Shown here: in pieces, positions 1 through 8,937 of the stretch
Position numbering within the stretch: the stretch's first letter is position 1
How the letters are laid out: each line of letters starts with the position of its first letter
NCBI GenBank assembly: GCA_964572965.1
Contig: CAZNHL010000003.1
Span: 49,597 to 113,596 of the forward strand
From: CAZNHL01 sp964572965
GTDB lineage: Bacteria; Bacteroidota; Bacteroidia; Cytophagales; UBA9547
Direction: 5' to 3'
Length of the DNA stretch: 64,000 bases
Notes under the pieces: generated by a model
The model's database searches: none
What the model was told of the DNA's origin: nothing
The model's input: the letters and a program-made list of their open reading frames with translations, nothing else
Position numbers and translations under genes: made by a program

Positions 1-1
1 T

Positions 2-1066
2 AATATGACCGTGCTTGACATTCCTTTCGGAATTGGTTTTAAATTCAGATTGTCCGAGACAACAAGTATTAACTTACAGTCAATTTACCACTATGGTTTT
101 ACAGACGAGCTTGATAATATCAAGAACGTGAATTCTGATAACGATGGTTGGTTACATACTTCTCTGGGTCTAGGCTTCAACCTTGGTAAATCAAAACCAA
201 AAGATGAAGATGGCGATGGCGTTATCGATAAAATAGATAAGTGTCCGGGTACAAGGCCAACCTTTAAAGTTGATATGTTTGGTTGTGACCTTGATAGTGA
301 CGGCGATGGTATTGCTGATTCAGAAGATAATTGTCCTGATGAGGCTGGTTCTGCCAGACTGAGCGGTTGCCCTGATAAAGACGGTGATGGTATTATAGAT
401 TCAAGAGACAGATGTCCGGATGTTGCCGGTCTTGAGAAGTTTAACGGTTGCCCTGATACTGACGGTGATGGTATTCAGGATTCTGAAGATAAATGTCCGA
501 ATGTAGCAGGTATAGCAGCCTTTGCAGGTTGTCCTGATACTGATGGCGATGGTGTTGAAGATGCATTGGATAAATGTCCGAATGCAGCAGGTAAGCCGGA
601 AATGGCAGGCTGCCCTGATACTGATGGCGACGGTGTGAACGATGCTGATGATAAGTGTCCTACATTGGCCGGTACTATTGAAAACAGTGGTTGTCCTGTA
701 GTGAACCAGGCAGTGCAGAAGCGTATAGCTGCTGCTGCTAAACAAATCAACTTTGAGACCGGAAGCGATGTACTTACTCAGGCATCTTATAAATCTCTTG
801 ACGTAATTGTTGCAGGTCTGGTAGCTGATTCGGCACTGAAAGCAGATATTAACGGACATACAGATAATGTAGGGGATGTTGTTAAAAACAAAGAGCTTTC
901 TAAAAAACGTGCGGCTGCTGTTCAGAAGTATTTAGTAAGTAAAGGTGTAGGTGTTTCACGTCTGAAATCAGAAGGTTTCGGTTCAGAGCAACCTATTGCC
1001 GATAATAAGACTGTGGCAGGAAAAGCTAAAAACAGAAGAGTGGAAGTTAAATTCCATTACGATTAA
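2..1066 (+). CDS. OmpA-family outer-membrane protein with TSP3-like calcium repeats (5' end missing)
   Basis: The protein anchors the outer membrane to peptidoglycan. The reading frame is open to the left edge of the window, so the true start and most of the N-terminal beta-barrel lie outside. The first in-frame ATG is at position 5, but its product begins inside barrel-like sequence. Residues of about 1-62 (counted from that ATG) look like the last barrel strands. Residues 67-230 hold six Asp-rich repeats of the form DxDGDGxxDxxDxCP, the thrombospondin type 3 / OmpA linker type that binds calcium. Residues 245-353 form an OmpA C-terminal peptidoglycan-binding domain with NGHTDNVGD and a typical LSKKRAAAVQKYL helix. 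A strong terminator follows. The family call is secure; the individual protein's role is not known. Confidence 0.93.
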   Translation, partial: NMTVLDIPFGIGFKFRLSETTSINLQSIYHYGFTDELDNIKNVNSDNDGWLHTSLGLGFNLGKSKPKDEDGDGVIDKIDKCPGTRPTFKVDMFGCDLDSDGDGIADSEDNCPDEAGSARLSGCPDKDGDGIIDSRDRCPDVAGLEKFNGCPDTDGDGIQDSEDKCPNVAGIAAFAGCPDTDGDGVEDALDKCPNAAGKPEMAGCPDTDGDGVNDADDKCPTLAGTIENSGCPVVNQAVQKRIAAAAKQINFETGSDVLTQASYKSLDVIVAGLVADSALKADINGHTDNVGDVVKNKELSKKRAAAVQKYLVSKGVGVSRLKSEGFGSEQPIADNKTVAGKAKNRRVEVKFHYD

Positions 1067-1091
1067 TAGCATTCTTTCCTGAGCTATATAA

Positions 1092-1130
1092 GCCTCTTGT
1101 TCCGCATTCATACGGGACAAGAGGCTTTTT
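1092..1130 (+). terminator. Rho-independent terminator of the OmpA gene
   Basis: GCCTCTTGT (1092-1100) pairs with ACAAGAGGC (1117-1125), extended by a partly paired inner stem, and five T follow directly. It lies 26 bases after the OmpA stop codon. Confidence 0.88.
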
Positions 1131-1423
1131 AAATTGTGGAAACTCAGAGATTTGAGAAGATGCCAGGCGTTAGATATTAGAAAACAAATTGAACAGGTGA
1201 AACTATCCTGGAATCAACGAACACTTAAACCATTGCCGCTAGTATTGGATTGAATAGGGTGTAAAGTTGACAGGGAGCAATTAGACAAGTTCAATTGTCA
1301 TCATCAAACAAAAGATTTTTATTTATTTCCAGGAAGAGCGAATTCATTCTGTTCAGAATTTGGCGTTGGAATCTTCATACACGATAAATTTTTTAGTAAT
1401 TTTACAGTATTCCAATTACTGAT
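1131..1423. other. Intergenic region before panD, no gene recognised
   Basis: No open frame of convincing length and no repeat was recognised here. It should contain the panD promoter, but I could not find a clear TAnnTTTG element of the Bacteroidota type. The last 60 bases are AT-rich. Confidence 0.5.
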
Positions 1424-1771
1424 ATGCAAATACAACTGTTAAAGTCTAAAATCCACCGTGTTAAGATTACTCAAGCGGAGCTGAATTATGTGGGGAGTAT
1501 CACTATTGACGAGGATTTGTTGGATGCTGCCAATATGATTGAAAATGAGAAGGTGCAAGTACTCAATATTAACAATGGCGAGAGACTTGAAACTTATGTC
1601 ATTAAAGGCCCAAGAGGAAGCGGTGTTATTTGTATGAATGGTCCGGCAGCCCGTTTATGCCAGTTAGGTGATATCGTAATCATCATTTCTTATTGTACAT
1701 TAGAATTTGAAGAAGCTAAAAAATACCAGCCTGTTGTAGTTTTTCCGAACGAGAATAATAGACTCGTATAG
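1424..1771 (+). CDS. panD: Aspartate 1-decarboxylase (pyruvoyl enzyme)
   Basis: The enzyme decarboxylates L-aspartate to beta-alanine for pantothenate and coenzyme A synthesis in the cytoplasm. The 115-residue length is normal for the family. The self-processing site is present: residues 22-25 are Y-V-G-S, so cleavage between Gly24 and Ser25 would generate the pyruvoyl group on the alpha chain. The start region with K9, H11 and the conserved NGPAAR segment near residues 72-77 also fit. The next gene begins two bases after the stop codon, so the two are very likely cotranscribed. No other pantothenate gene is adjacent. Confidence 0.97.
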   Translation: MQIQLLKSKIHRVKITQAELNYVGSITIDEDLLDAANMIENEKVQVLNINNGERLETYVIKGPRGSGVICMNGPAARLCQLGDIVIIISYCTLEFEEAKKYQPVVVFPNENNRLV

Positions 1772-1772
1772 C

Positions 1773-2807
1773 ATGAAAGCTAAAGAAATACTTAAGTACA
1801 TTTTTTCATTTATGCTGGCTTTTGGATTGATGTGGTATGTATACCGCGATCAGGACTTAAGTAAAATCTGGGAAGAAGCTAAAAAGACCAACCTGTTTTG
1901 GATTGGCCTTTCAGCGTTAGCGGCTGTGGCGGCACATTTGTCCAGGGCTTATCGCTGGAATATGTTGTTGAAACCTATGGGTTACCAGCCGTCACTTCTA
2001 TCTACATTTAATGCAGTAATGGTTGGTTATGCTGCAAATTTTGTGGTTCCCAGGATGGGTGAGGTAACTCGCTGTGGACTGCTTTACAGGTCTGATAAAG
2101 TACCTTTTAACAATGCCTTCGGAACTGTTGTTGCCGAAAGGGTATTCGACCTGATTACCATGGCATCGCTGATGGGTCTGACTTTTTTGATAGAGTTTGA
2201 CAGGCTCATGGTATTCACCCAGGACATGCTTTCAAGAGGCCCGCAGCAAGCTGATAACAATTCTAAGTTCTTCATTCTGGGAGGTATTGTCGGAGCTGTT
2301 GTCGTGATTGGTACTTTGGCATGGTTATTCAGAAAACAGCTGCTCAGCAATCCGCTAATCATTAAAGTCTTCGGGTTTCTTAAAGGCTTGGCAGATGGAG
2401 TAATGAGCATCAAAAATGTAGAAAACAAATTCCTGTTTATCTTTCATTCACTTTTTATCTGGGGCATGTATTACTGCATGATGTACTTTGCATTAATGGC
2501 CTTGCCTGAAACAAGTCACCTGACACCTGCTATCGGTTTGTCAATGTTGATGATCAGTAGCATGGGAATGATTATCCCGACTCCGGGCGGTATAGGGGCA
2601 TACCATTACCTGGTCACTCAGGGCCTTGTTATGTATGGAGTAAGTGAGGCAAATGGTGCGATATTTGCAGGCATATCACATAGCTTGCAGATCCTGGAAA
2701 TTGTAATGCTTACAGGGGCAACACTTATTTTAAGTTCAATATTTACCGGTAAAAAAGATAATGACACCATCGGCGCAAAAAATAATGACACTGCCACAAT
2801 TGCTTGA
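1773..2807 (+). CDS. Flippase-like integral membrane protein (UPF0104 / LPG synthase TM family)
   Basis: A 344-residue polytopic inner-membrane protein with about eight hydrophobic segments. It matches the family of lysylphosphatidylglycerol synthase N-terminal domains and YbhN-like proteins. Family hallmarks visible are SRAYRWNMLLKP near residues 51-62, the segment PRMGEVTRCGLLYR near residues 88-101 and TPGGIGAYHYL near residues 271-281. It lacks the C-terminal aminoacyltransferase domain, so it probably moves or binds a lipid rather than modifying it; the substrate is unknown. It starts right after panD and overlaps the next gene by 23 bases. Its tail after the last membrane helix is short and hydrophilic. 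Confidence 0.85.
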   Translation: MKAKEILKYIFSFMLAFGLMWYVYRDQDLSKIWEEAKKTNLFWIGLSALAAVAAHLSRAYRWNMLLKPMGYQPSLLSTFNAVMVGYAANFVVPRMGEVTRCGLLYRSDKVPFNNAFGTVVAERVFDLITMASLMGLTFLIEFDRLMVFTQDMLSRGPQQADNNSKFFILGGIVGAVVVIGTLAWLFRKQLLSNPLIIKVFGFLKGLADGVMSIKNVENKFLFIFHSLFIWGMYYCMMYFALMALPETSHLTPAIGLSMLMISSMGMIIPTPGGIGAYHYLVTQGLVMYGVSEANGAIFAGISHSLQILEIVMLTGATLILSSIFTGKKDNDTIGAKNNDTATIA

Positions 2808-3240
2808 GCAGGTTAAAAAGTGGAAATCAGCAGGAGATAAGATCGTTTTTACTAATGGTTGTTTTGATATTGTTCATCTGGGGCATGTAGATTACCTTGA
2901 AAAATCGAGTCTGTTAGGTGATAAAATGATTCTTGGCCTGAATACAGATGCCTCTGTTAGTGCTATTAAACCTGGTCGTCCTATCACAAATGAAGAGTCT
3001 CGTTCACGTGTAATGGCATCACTGGGATTTGTAGATGCTGTCATTTTGTTCGGTGAAGAGACCCCTTATGAGCTTATTAAGGCAATAAACCCTGACATTT
3101 TGGTAAAAGGTGACGATTATACTGTCGAGAACATTGTTGGCGCGGATATTGTTATGAAGAACGGAGGGGAAGTAAAAACAATATCACTTGTACAAGGTTA
3201 CTCAACCACAAACGTTATCAATAAAATAAAACAACTATAA
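2785..3240 (+). CDS. rfaE2: D-glycero-beta-D-manno-heptose 1-phosphate adenylyltransferase
   Basis: The protein belongs to the nucleotidyltransferase family that adenylates heptose 1-phosphate to make ADP-heptose for LPS core synthesis. The signature TNGCFDIVHLGHVDYL contains the HxGH nucleotide-binding motif, and residues further on (PGRPITNEESR, LVKGDDY) match RfaE domain 2. I chose the ATG at 2785, giving about 151 residues beginning MTLPQLLEQ. The earlier in-frame ATG at 2761 would add eight poorly conserved residues and overlap the flippase gene by 47 bases. The kinase half of HldE is absent, as expected where the two activities are separate genes. It probably forms one transcript with panD and the flippase-like gene. 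Confidence 0.88.
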   Translation: MTLPQLLEQVKKWKSAGDKIVFTNGCFDIVHLGHVDYLEKSSLLGDKMILGLNTDASVSAIKPGRPITNEESRSRVMASLGFVDAVILFGEETPYELIKAINPDILVKGDDYTVENIVGADIVMKNGGEVKTISLVQGYSTTNVINKIKQL

Positions 3241-3253
3241 ACCACAGCAAGCA

Positions 3254-3946
3254 ATGATTTTCATAATTGGTATTTTCTTTATGGGCCTCAGTTTATTTGT
3301 AGGCTGGCGCCTGAAGTCTAAGTTTCAACAATATTCTCAAATTCCTTTGGCCTCCGGAATGAGCGGCAAAGATGTTGCGCAGCGTATGCTGAATGACCAC
3401 GGCATTTATGATGTTACTGTAGAATCAGTAGAAGGACATTTGTCTGACCATTATAACCCTGCGAACAAAACAGTAAATTTGAGCCCTGATGTATATCATG
3501 GCCGTAATGCTGCTGCTGTTGCCGTTGCTGCCCACGAATGTGGTCATGCAGTGCAACATGCCACCGCTTACTCCATGCTGCAGTTGAGATCTGCGATGGT
3601 GCCTATTCAGAATGTGAGTGCTACAGTAATGAATGTTGTGGTAATGGCAATGATATTCGGGAGTTTTGCGTTCTCGCATATGTTCCCAATGAAATCAGTA
3701 TTGCTGATTATTATCGGATGTAACCTTGTTATTACGCTTTTTGCTATGGTTACTTTACCGGTAGAATTTGATGCAAGTAGCCGGGCATTGGCTTGGATTC
3801 AGGAAAAACGTATTGTAACACCGGATGAATACGGTATGGCAAAAGATGCACTTAAATGGGCAGCTTTAACTTATGTAGTTGGTGCTTTGGCATCACTGGC
3901 CAACTTGCTGTATTACATTATGCTGTTTACTAATTCGAGAGACTAA
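3254..3946 (+). CDS. Membrane-bound zinc metallopeptidase (YugP family)
   Basis: A 230-residue membrane protease. The zinc motif HECGH is at residues 94-98, in the conserved context VAAHECGHAVQHA. A first membrane helix (residues 2-18) is followed by a soluble region carrying NPxNKTVNLSP, typical of the family, and then three further hydrophobic segments. The conserved PVEFDASSRAL segment after the third helix supplies the third ligand region. The physiological substrate is unknown. It lies 13 bases after rfaE2 and is closed by a terminator, so it is probably the last gene of the panD cluster. Confidence 0.92.
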   Translation: MIFIIGIFFMGLSLFVGWRLKSKFQQYSQIPLASGMSGKDVAQRMLNDHGIYDVTVESVEGHLSDHYNPANKTVNLSPDVYHGRNAAAVAVAAHECGHAVQHATAYSMLQLRSAMVPIQNVSATVMNVVVMAMIFGSFAFSHMFPMKSVLLIIIGCNLVITLFAMVTLPVEFDASSRALAWIQEKRIVTPDEYGMAKDALKWAALTYVVGALASLANLLYYIMLFTNSRD

Positions 3947-3964
3947 GTTCTTGTAAATCATAAT

Positions 3965-4000
3965 AAAAAGGGTTGTTCAAATTGGACAACCCTTTTTATT
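3965..4000. terminator. Rho-independent terminator after the zinc peptidase
   Basis: AAAAAGGGTTGTTC (3965-3978) pairs with GGACAACCCTTTTT (3984-3997), with GU pairs only near the loop. A and T tracts on the two flanks allow it to work in either direction. Confidence 0.9.
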
Positions 4001-4054
4001 TAGCCTCTTTTTTTATTTACTTTACGAAACATCTTTTTATTTCTTACTTATTTT

Positions 4055-5692
4055 ATGAAACGACCCGCTATTCTTGTATTCCTTTTATTAGTCTTATGCT
4101 TTCAGGCTTTTTCACAAGTTTCTAAACTTACCTATTCAGAAGATTTCCCTGAACATAATGGCGCTTCTTTTATAAAACTACTCAAGAATGGAAATACTTT
4201 GCTATTGCAATGGAAAGAGGGAAGCTATATCAGCAAGATATATAATACTGAAAAGAAAAAAATCATTGAAGTAACGCAGGAAGTAACAGGCTTAGAGGGA
4301 TCCTTCTTCATGCATGATGTTAAAGCGGTTTTAGAGCTTAATAACAATGAAATTGTTATATTTTTAGTGGCTGCTCCTAAGAGAAAAGTAGGCAGAGTGC
4401 CTGTTTTAATCCGTATTATTATTGACTCCCAAACCGGAAAGCTAAAAAAGTCGGAACAGATTTTCGAACAGGAGCCATTACCATCAGGAGCCGGGTATGC
4501 ACTTGCATTTGGAGGTGTTGGAGCACCTGATTTCTGTATCAAGAAAGACCCTTTCAGCAATTACTATGCACTTGCTGTTCTGCGCACTTTCGCTAAAGAA
4601 ATGAAAGACAGGATTCAGATCATTCACTATGATCCTGCACACACAGAAATCTCAAATACTTACTTAAAGATACCTGAAGGTTTTAATCAGATTGCATTCA
4701 GAGATTTTGTGGTAAAAGGAGATAAATATGTAATTATGGTCACAGAGCCGTTTGTAAGAGAACACCACAGTGACGGAAATAAAATCTGGGTTTCTAAACT
4801 TACAAAAGGAAGTAAAGAATTTACCACGAAAGAATTCAAGTACGAACGCGTTTTTGATGAAGCTTTGTGCACACTGGACCAAGAACCGCAGTCGGATAAC
4901 ATCTCTGCTGTCATGAGAATTTTACTCCCATCTACTCCCAAACAAAAAAATACAAGAATGTACGACGTTGGCATTTTGCCTATTAACGGCGAAAAGTTTG
5001 AGCTCGGGAAACTGACGCCAGTCAACTACGAAAAAGTATCAGCGCAGTACGCTACCTCAGTGAGTCAGACGAAAAACCCTGAACCATACAATGCATTGGT
5101 TCAGGATTACTTATCAGATCAGGCAGGAAACAGAATCGTACTTTCTGAAAAAACAGAAATGATTACTGATTCACAAGGACTAAGCACCTGGCCTAGGCTG
5201 AGTGATATTGGTATTACAGCTGTTGGTAAAGATGGTAAAGAAGCATACGGCTTACATATTCCATATATAGCTTTTGTCAGAAGGAACGTAAATTCGATGA
5301 TCTACTACCCTTACCGCTACAGTATTAATTATGGAACTTATACCAATTATACACTAGGTCCCGGATTTGTTGAACTGGTTGCTGGCAAGAAATTCAATTA
5401 CGTATTCCTTAACGATACACAGAAAAACAGAGAGAAAACAATCAGCGATAAAATGACTGTTATTAACTCCTTTTCAAATTTGAACAGCTATTACTACAAA
5501 ATTGATAATAAGACAGGTGTCGTTACAAATGGCTTTTTGTTCGGAACTCCCGAAGGTGCTGAAACTACGAGGATTTGTTTCTTCGATAAGAGCGCATTTA
5601 ATGCAGAAACCGGTGAGTTTGCCGCTGTTTACCTTGACATCAACCCAAAAGGGAAAAAACATAGTGGTATTGTATGGTTCAAGCTGGATTAA
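4055..5692 (+). CDS. Secreted protein of unknown function, 545 aa
   Basis: I do not recognise a family. Residues 1-21 are a clear signal peptide (hydrophobic stretch ILVFLLLVLC, cleavage after AFSQ). The mature protein is rich in beta-strand patterns and short charged turns, with recurring units of the kind 'strand, xxNGxTLLLxW, strand', suggesting a beta-propeller or beta-sandwich. No lipobox and no T9SS sorting domain at the C-terminus (it ends in GIVWFKLD) are present, so it is probably periplasmic. It is a single gene between the terminator at 3965 and a 426-base intergenic region. Confidence 0.8.
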   Translation: MKRPAILVFLLLVLCFQAFSQVSKLTYSEDFPEHNGASFIKLLKNGNTLLLQWKEGSYISKIYNTEKKKIIEVTQEVTGLEGSFFMHDVKAVLELNNNEIVIFLVAAPKRKVGRVPVLIRIIIDSQTGKLKKSEQIFEQEPLPSGAGYALAFGGVGAPDFCIKKDPFSNYYALAVLRTFAKEMKDRIQIIHYDPAHTEISNTYLKIPEGFNQIAFRDFVVKGDKYVIMVTEPFVREHHSDGNKIWVSKLTKGSKEFTTKEFKYERVFDEALCTLDQEPQSDNISAVMRILLPSTPKQKNTRMYDVGILPINGEKFELGKLTPVNYEKVSAQYATSVSQTKNPEPYNALVQDYLSDQAGNRIVLSEKTEMITDSQGLSTWPRLSDIGITAVGKDGKEAYGLHIPYIAFVRRNVNSMIYYPYRYSINYGTYTNYTLGPGFVELVAGKKFNYVFLNDTQKNREKTISDKMTVINSFSNLNSYYYKIDNKTGVVTNGFLFGTPEGAETTRICFFDKSAFNAETGEFAAVYLDINPKGKKHSGIVWFKLD

Positions 5693-5770
5693 TATTTTGG
5701 GCTCTACTCTAAAGTTTGAGTGTCAGGTCTTATAATTTGAATTACCTGGTCTACAACTTGATTGCTGTTG

Positions 5771-5836
5771 AACCCTCCAAGGCTTTAGTACTTAATAACC
5801 AGATGTTTTGTACAACCATTTACTCCTTGGAGGGTT
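5771..5836. repeat. Inverted repeat with 12-bp perfect arms
   Basis: AACCCTCCAAGG (5771-5782) is the exact reverse complement of CCTTGGAGGGTT (5825-5836), separated by 42 bases. It is downstream of the 545-aa secreted protein gene and could act as a weak transcription end or be an intergenic hairpin element; there is no T tract. Confidence 0.55.
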
Positions 5837-6096
5837 GAAAACAGTTAAACTTTAGACTATAGTTATTTGAATTTGGTACAGAATCCGAAGGATTCAGATT
5901 TCTTATTTTTACTTCACCAAGCTTGTGCATAACGGTTTTGAATATCAAATAGCTTTTAATTTTGACGGATGTTGTCTTGGGTCAAAAAGTGTAACTGTAG
6001 TCCTTGTTAAATTTGTAATAAACCACAGTTTGTTTGGAGAGAACTGATTTGCGAAATTCTGCCTTATCTGCGGGAGAAACTTAAGAAGATTCATAG

Positions 6097-6110
6097 AAGC
6101 GGATAGCTAT
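6097..6110 (+). repeat. Dispersed repeat AAGCGGATAG, copy 1
   Basis: The 14 bases AAGCGGATAGCTAT match, with two changes, the copies at 10094-10107 and 29757-29770. All three are in the same orientation and intergenic. This copy abuts the 3' end of the sulfatase gene. Confidence 0.6.
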
Positions 6111-6118
6111 TTACAAAT

Positions 6119-7711
6119 CTACTTAATCTTTACCCAGTCAACCACGCCAACTTTTGCAGACCAACGGTCGTGAGCTATTTGAAGTTGCTTTACTTTTTCG
6201 GGATACTTTAAAGCAAGGTTATTTGTTTCAGATCTGTCGGTGCTCAAGTCATAAAGCTCCCATTGATTTATATCCAGCTCATAAACCAGTTTCCATTTTC
6301 CAGCCCTCACAGCTTTGTTGCCTTCGTGCTCCCAGTATAAAGTATCATTTGCAATACTCGCATTCGTTTTTAAGTTTTTTACAAGGCTGATTCCTTCTAA
6401 GGGTTTTATCGTTGTTCCGTTGAAAGTCTGCGGGTATTTTACCCCTGCCAGTTCTAGGCAGGTAGGCATAATGTTGATGATATGCCCGATGGCATTGTTG
6501 AGCTGACCGGGTTTGATTACGCCCGGATAGTAAGCAATGAAAGGAGTTGCAATACCGCCTTCGTGCATATTTTTTTTAAAAGTAGCAAAAGGTGTATTGC
6601 TGACATTACCCCAGTTTTTCTGATAACTATCAATATTGTCGCCGGTTCCCTGCTTACCGTTTCTCTGAATCACATGGCCGTCTTTCTGTACTTCGTCACC
6701 GCTGCCGCCATTGTCAGATACAAAAATGACAAGCGTGTTTTTGCTTTCACCTGTTTCTTCCAGTTTCTTTAAGATCTCTCCGATCCCCTGATCCATTCTG
6801 TAAATCATGGCTGCATAAATAGCCATGCGCATAGCCCACATGCCTTTTTCATTTTCAGGAATACTGTTCCATGCAGGAATTTTCTCATTCCTTGCTGTAA
6901 GCCTGGTTTCTTTAGGAATGATTCCCTGTCTGATCAGTTTCTGAAAACGTTCTTCCCGAATCTTGTCCCATCCTTTCAGGTATTTTCCCCTGAATAGTTC
7001 AATGTCTTTTTCCAAAGCCTGAATAGGCCAGTGAGGAGCTGTATAGGTTACATAAAGGAAGAAAGGATTCTGGTTGTTTTTTTGAGCTTCAATAGCGTCA
7101 ACAGCAAAGTCGGTAATTTGCTGTGTCAGATAGTAAGAAGTATCGCGTTTGATTTCACGATCTCCTTCCATGAATGTGACAGTTCGCCCGTCGTTGTACA
7201 GCGGTCCGTTTTTGAAGTAACTGCTGCCATTATTCAGCATGCAAAAAGACTTATCAAAACCACGGTTATAAGCCAGTGCAGAAGGTTTGGTGCCAACATG
7301 CCATTTGCCCGAAGTAATGGTGTGGTAGCCTGATTTTTGCAGCAACTGGCTAATTGTTACAGAACTATCGCTGAGATAGCCCTGATAAGCCGGAGAGCCT
7401 TTGTCCTGGATCATATCACCTATGCCGGCCTGGTGTGGGTATAAGCCTGTAAGTAAAGCAGCACGCGAGGGACAGCAGCGTCCTGCATTATAAAAATGGG
7501 TCATACGCATACCCTGAGCAGCCAGGCGATCAAGATTCGGAGTCGGTATTTCAGAACCATAGCAACTCAGGTCAGAAAAGCCTAAATCATCAGCGAGGAT
7601 CACTATAATATTAGGGCGTTTGTCTTTTGTTTCTTTGCTTTCCCCATAAAGCAAACTGCCTCCTGCGAAAAGGAGTAGTGTCAATGGCAGCCAAGCCATA
7701 TTTTTTTTCAT
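6119..7711 (-). CDS. Secreted arylsulfatase (formylglycine-dependent sulfatase)
   Basis: The enzyme hydrolyses sulfate esters, most likely outside the cytoplasm. A signal peptide covers residues 1-23. Family features in order: the metal-binding ADDLGFSDLSCYG (Asp41, Asp42), the activation motif C79-x-P-S-R83 within RCCPSRAALLTG whose cysteine would be converted to formylglycine, the KWHVG motif near residue 136 and FVSDNGG near residue 330 for the remaining metal ligands. At 530 residues it fits the arylsulfatase A/B type. No formylglycine-generating enzyme is visible in the window, and no polysaccharide-utilisation genes are adjacent, so the substrate cannot be inferred. A terminator separates it from the upstream dnaJ, so it has its own promoter. 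Confidence 0.93.
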   Translation of the reverse strand: MKKNMAWLPLTLLLFAGGSLLYGESKETKDKRPNIIVILADDLGFSDLSCYGSEIPTPNLDRLAAQGMRMTHFYNAGRCCPSRAALLTGLYPHQAGIGDMIQDKGSPAYQGYLSDSSVTISQLLQKSGYHTITSGKWHVGTKPSALAYNRGFDKSFCMLNNGSSYFKNGPLYNDGRTVTFMEGDREIKRDTSYYLTQQITDFAVDAIEAQKNNQNPFFLYVTYTAPHWPIQALEKDIELFRGKYLKGWDKIREERFQKLIRQGIIPKETRLTARNEKIPAWNSIPENEKGMWAMRMAIYAAMIYRMDQGIGEILKKLEETGESKNTLVIFVSDNGGSGDEVQKDGHVIQRNGKQGTGDNIDSYQKNWGNVSNTPFATFKKNMHEGGIATPFIAYYPGVIKPGQLNNAIGHIINIMPTCLELAGVKYPQTFNGTTIKPLEGISLVKNLKTNASIANDTLYWEHEGNKAVRAGKWKLVYELDINQWELYDLSTDRSETNNLALKYPEKVKQLQIAHDRWSAKVGVVDWVKIK

Positions 7712-7732
7712 ATTGTCCGGTAAATTAAAAAC

Positions 7733-7764
7733 AAAAAAGCCTGCGGACAGGGGGATCCACAGGC
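7733..7764 (-). terminator. Rho-independent terminator of dnaJ
   Basis: On the minus strand GCCTGTGGA (7764-7756) pairs with TCCGCAGGC (7747-7739), followed by six T (7738-7733). It lies 24 bases beyond the dnaJ stop. Confidence 0.9.
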
Positions 7765-7787
7765 TTCAAATGTATTAAAATATTAGT

Positions 7788-8936
7788 TTAAAACATGTCC
7801 TTCATGCGCTGAAAGAAACTTCTTTCCTGCTTGTTAGGCTTTGGTGCAAAGTTTGGAGCATCTCTTAGTTTTTCGAGAATTTCCTTCTCTTCTGCACTCA
7901 GGTGTTTAGGTGTCCACACATTTACATGTATTAACTGATCACCTTTTTCATAGCCATTAATATCTCTAATACCTTTATCTTTCAGGCGCAGTACGCGACC
8001 GCTTTGAGTACCGGCGTCAACTTTGATTTTAACTTTTCCGTCAATAGTAGGCACTTCAACTTGTGTACCTAAAGCAGCATCGGCAAAGTTGACAAACAAG
8101 TCGTAGTGAATATTAATGCCTTCGCGTTTCAGGAATTCATCTTCTTCCTCTTCAATAAGGATAATCAGGTCACCTGCAATACCCCCTCTTTGAGGTACGT
8201 TTCCTTTACCGCTCATGCTTAACTGCATGCCATCAACAACACCGGCAGGCACTTTGATCGGAATTACTTCCTCCTGTTCAACGCGGCCTTCTCCATGACA
8301 GGTATCGCAACGTTCTGTAATCACTTTTCCTTCTCCATGGCAATGCGGGCAGGTTGCCGCGCTTACCATTTGGCCAAGCATGGTGTTTACTACCTTTCTT
8401 ACCTGGCCAGAACCGCCGCAATGGCTACATGACTGAACTGCTGTGCCGTTTTTAGCGCCGTTACCGTTACAGGTTCCGCAGCTTACAAAACGTTTTACTT
8501 TAATTTTTTTCTCAACACCATTTGCTATTTCCTGTAGATTGAGTTTTAGCTTGATGCGAAGATTTGAACCTCTTCTGCGACCGGCACCGCCTTGTCCTCC
8601 GCCACCTCCGAAGAAGCTTCCGAAAGGACTTCCGTCACCACCGAAGATATCTCCGAATTGAGAGAAAATATCTTCCATATTCATGTGCTGACCACCGCCG
8701 CCAAAGCCACCGCCCATACCTGCATGGCCATACTGGTCATAGCGTTGTTTTTTATCTGCACTTGAAAGCACTTCATAAGCTTCTGCAGCTTCTTTAAAAT
8801 GCTCTTCGGCTTCAGGGTTATCCGGGTTTTTGTCCGGATGGTACTTAATGGCCATCTTACGATAAGCCTTTTTTATCTCTTCAGCTGAAGCTCCCTTGGA
8901 AACACCAAGTATCTCGTAATAATCTCTCTTTGCCAT
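7788..8936 (-). CDS. dnaJ: Chaperone DnaJ
   Basis: Hsp40 co-chaperone that stimulates the DnaK ATPase and delivers unfolded clients. The order is a J domain with the HPD motif (KYHPDKNPDN), a Gly/Phe-rich linker, four CxxCxGxG zinc motifs (CGTCNGNG, CSHCGGSG, CPHCHGEG, CDTCHGEG) and the C-terminal client-binding domains. I placed the start at the ATG at 8936, giving MAKRDYYEILGV and 382 residues. An in-frame TTG at 8948 would add four residues but lies inside grpE. The grpE stop and this ATG form TAAAATG, so the two genes are translationally coupled. dnaK is not in the window. Confidence 0.98.
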   Translation of the reverse strand: MAKRDYYEILGVSKGASAEEIKKAYRKMAIKYHPDKNPDNPEAEEHFKEAAEAYEVLSSADKKQRYDQYGHAGMGGGFGGGGQHMNMEDIFSQFGDIFGGDGSPFGSFFGGGGGQGGAGRRRGSNLRIKLKLNLQEIANGVEKKIKVKRFVSCGTCNGNGAKNGTAVQSCSHCGGSGQVRKVVNTMLGQMVSAATCPHCHGEGKVITERCDTCHGEGRVEQEEVIPIKVPAGVVDGMQLSMSGKGNVPQRGGIAGDLIILIEEEEDEFLKREGINIHYDLFVNFADAALGTQVEVPTIDGKVKIKVDAGTQSGRVLRLKDKGIRDINGYEKGDQLIHVNVWTPKHLSAEEKEILEKLRDAPNFAPKPNKQERSFFQRMKDMF

Positions 8937-8937
8937 T

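Larger units (their letters stand above)
5693..6118. other. 426-base intergenic region between convergent genes
   Basis: No gene is recognised. It holds a widely spaced 12-bp inverted repeat (5771-5836) and one copy of a dispersed 14-bp repeat (6097-6110), both listed separately. The rest is AT-rich with stops in all frames. Confidence 0.6.

Noticed and set aside
401..859. Minus-strand 152-codon open frame opposite the OmpA repeats
   Set aside because: It is the antisense of Asp-rich repeat codons (GAT/GGC), gives Cys/Ser/Ile-rich low-complexity sequence and has no promoter; a shadow of the real gene.
8443..8797. Two plus-strand open frames opposite dnaJ
   Set aside because: Antisense of the Gly-rich and zinc-finger codons; dnaJ is unambiguous on the other strand.
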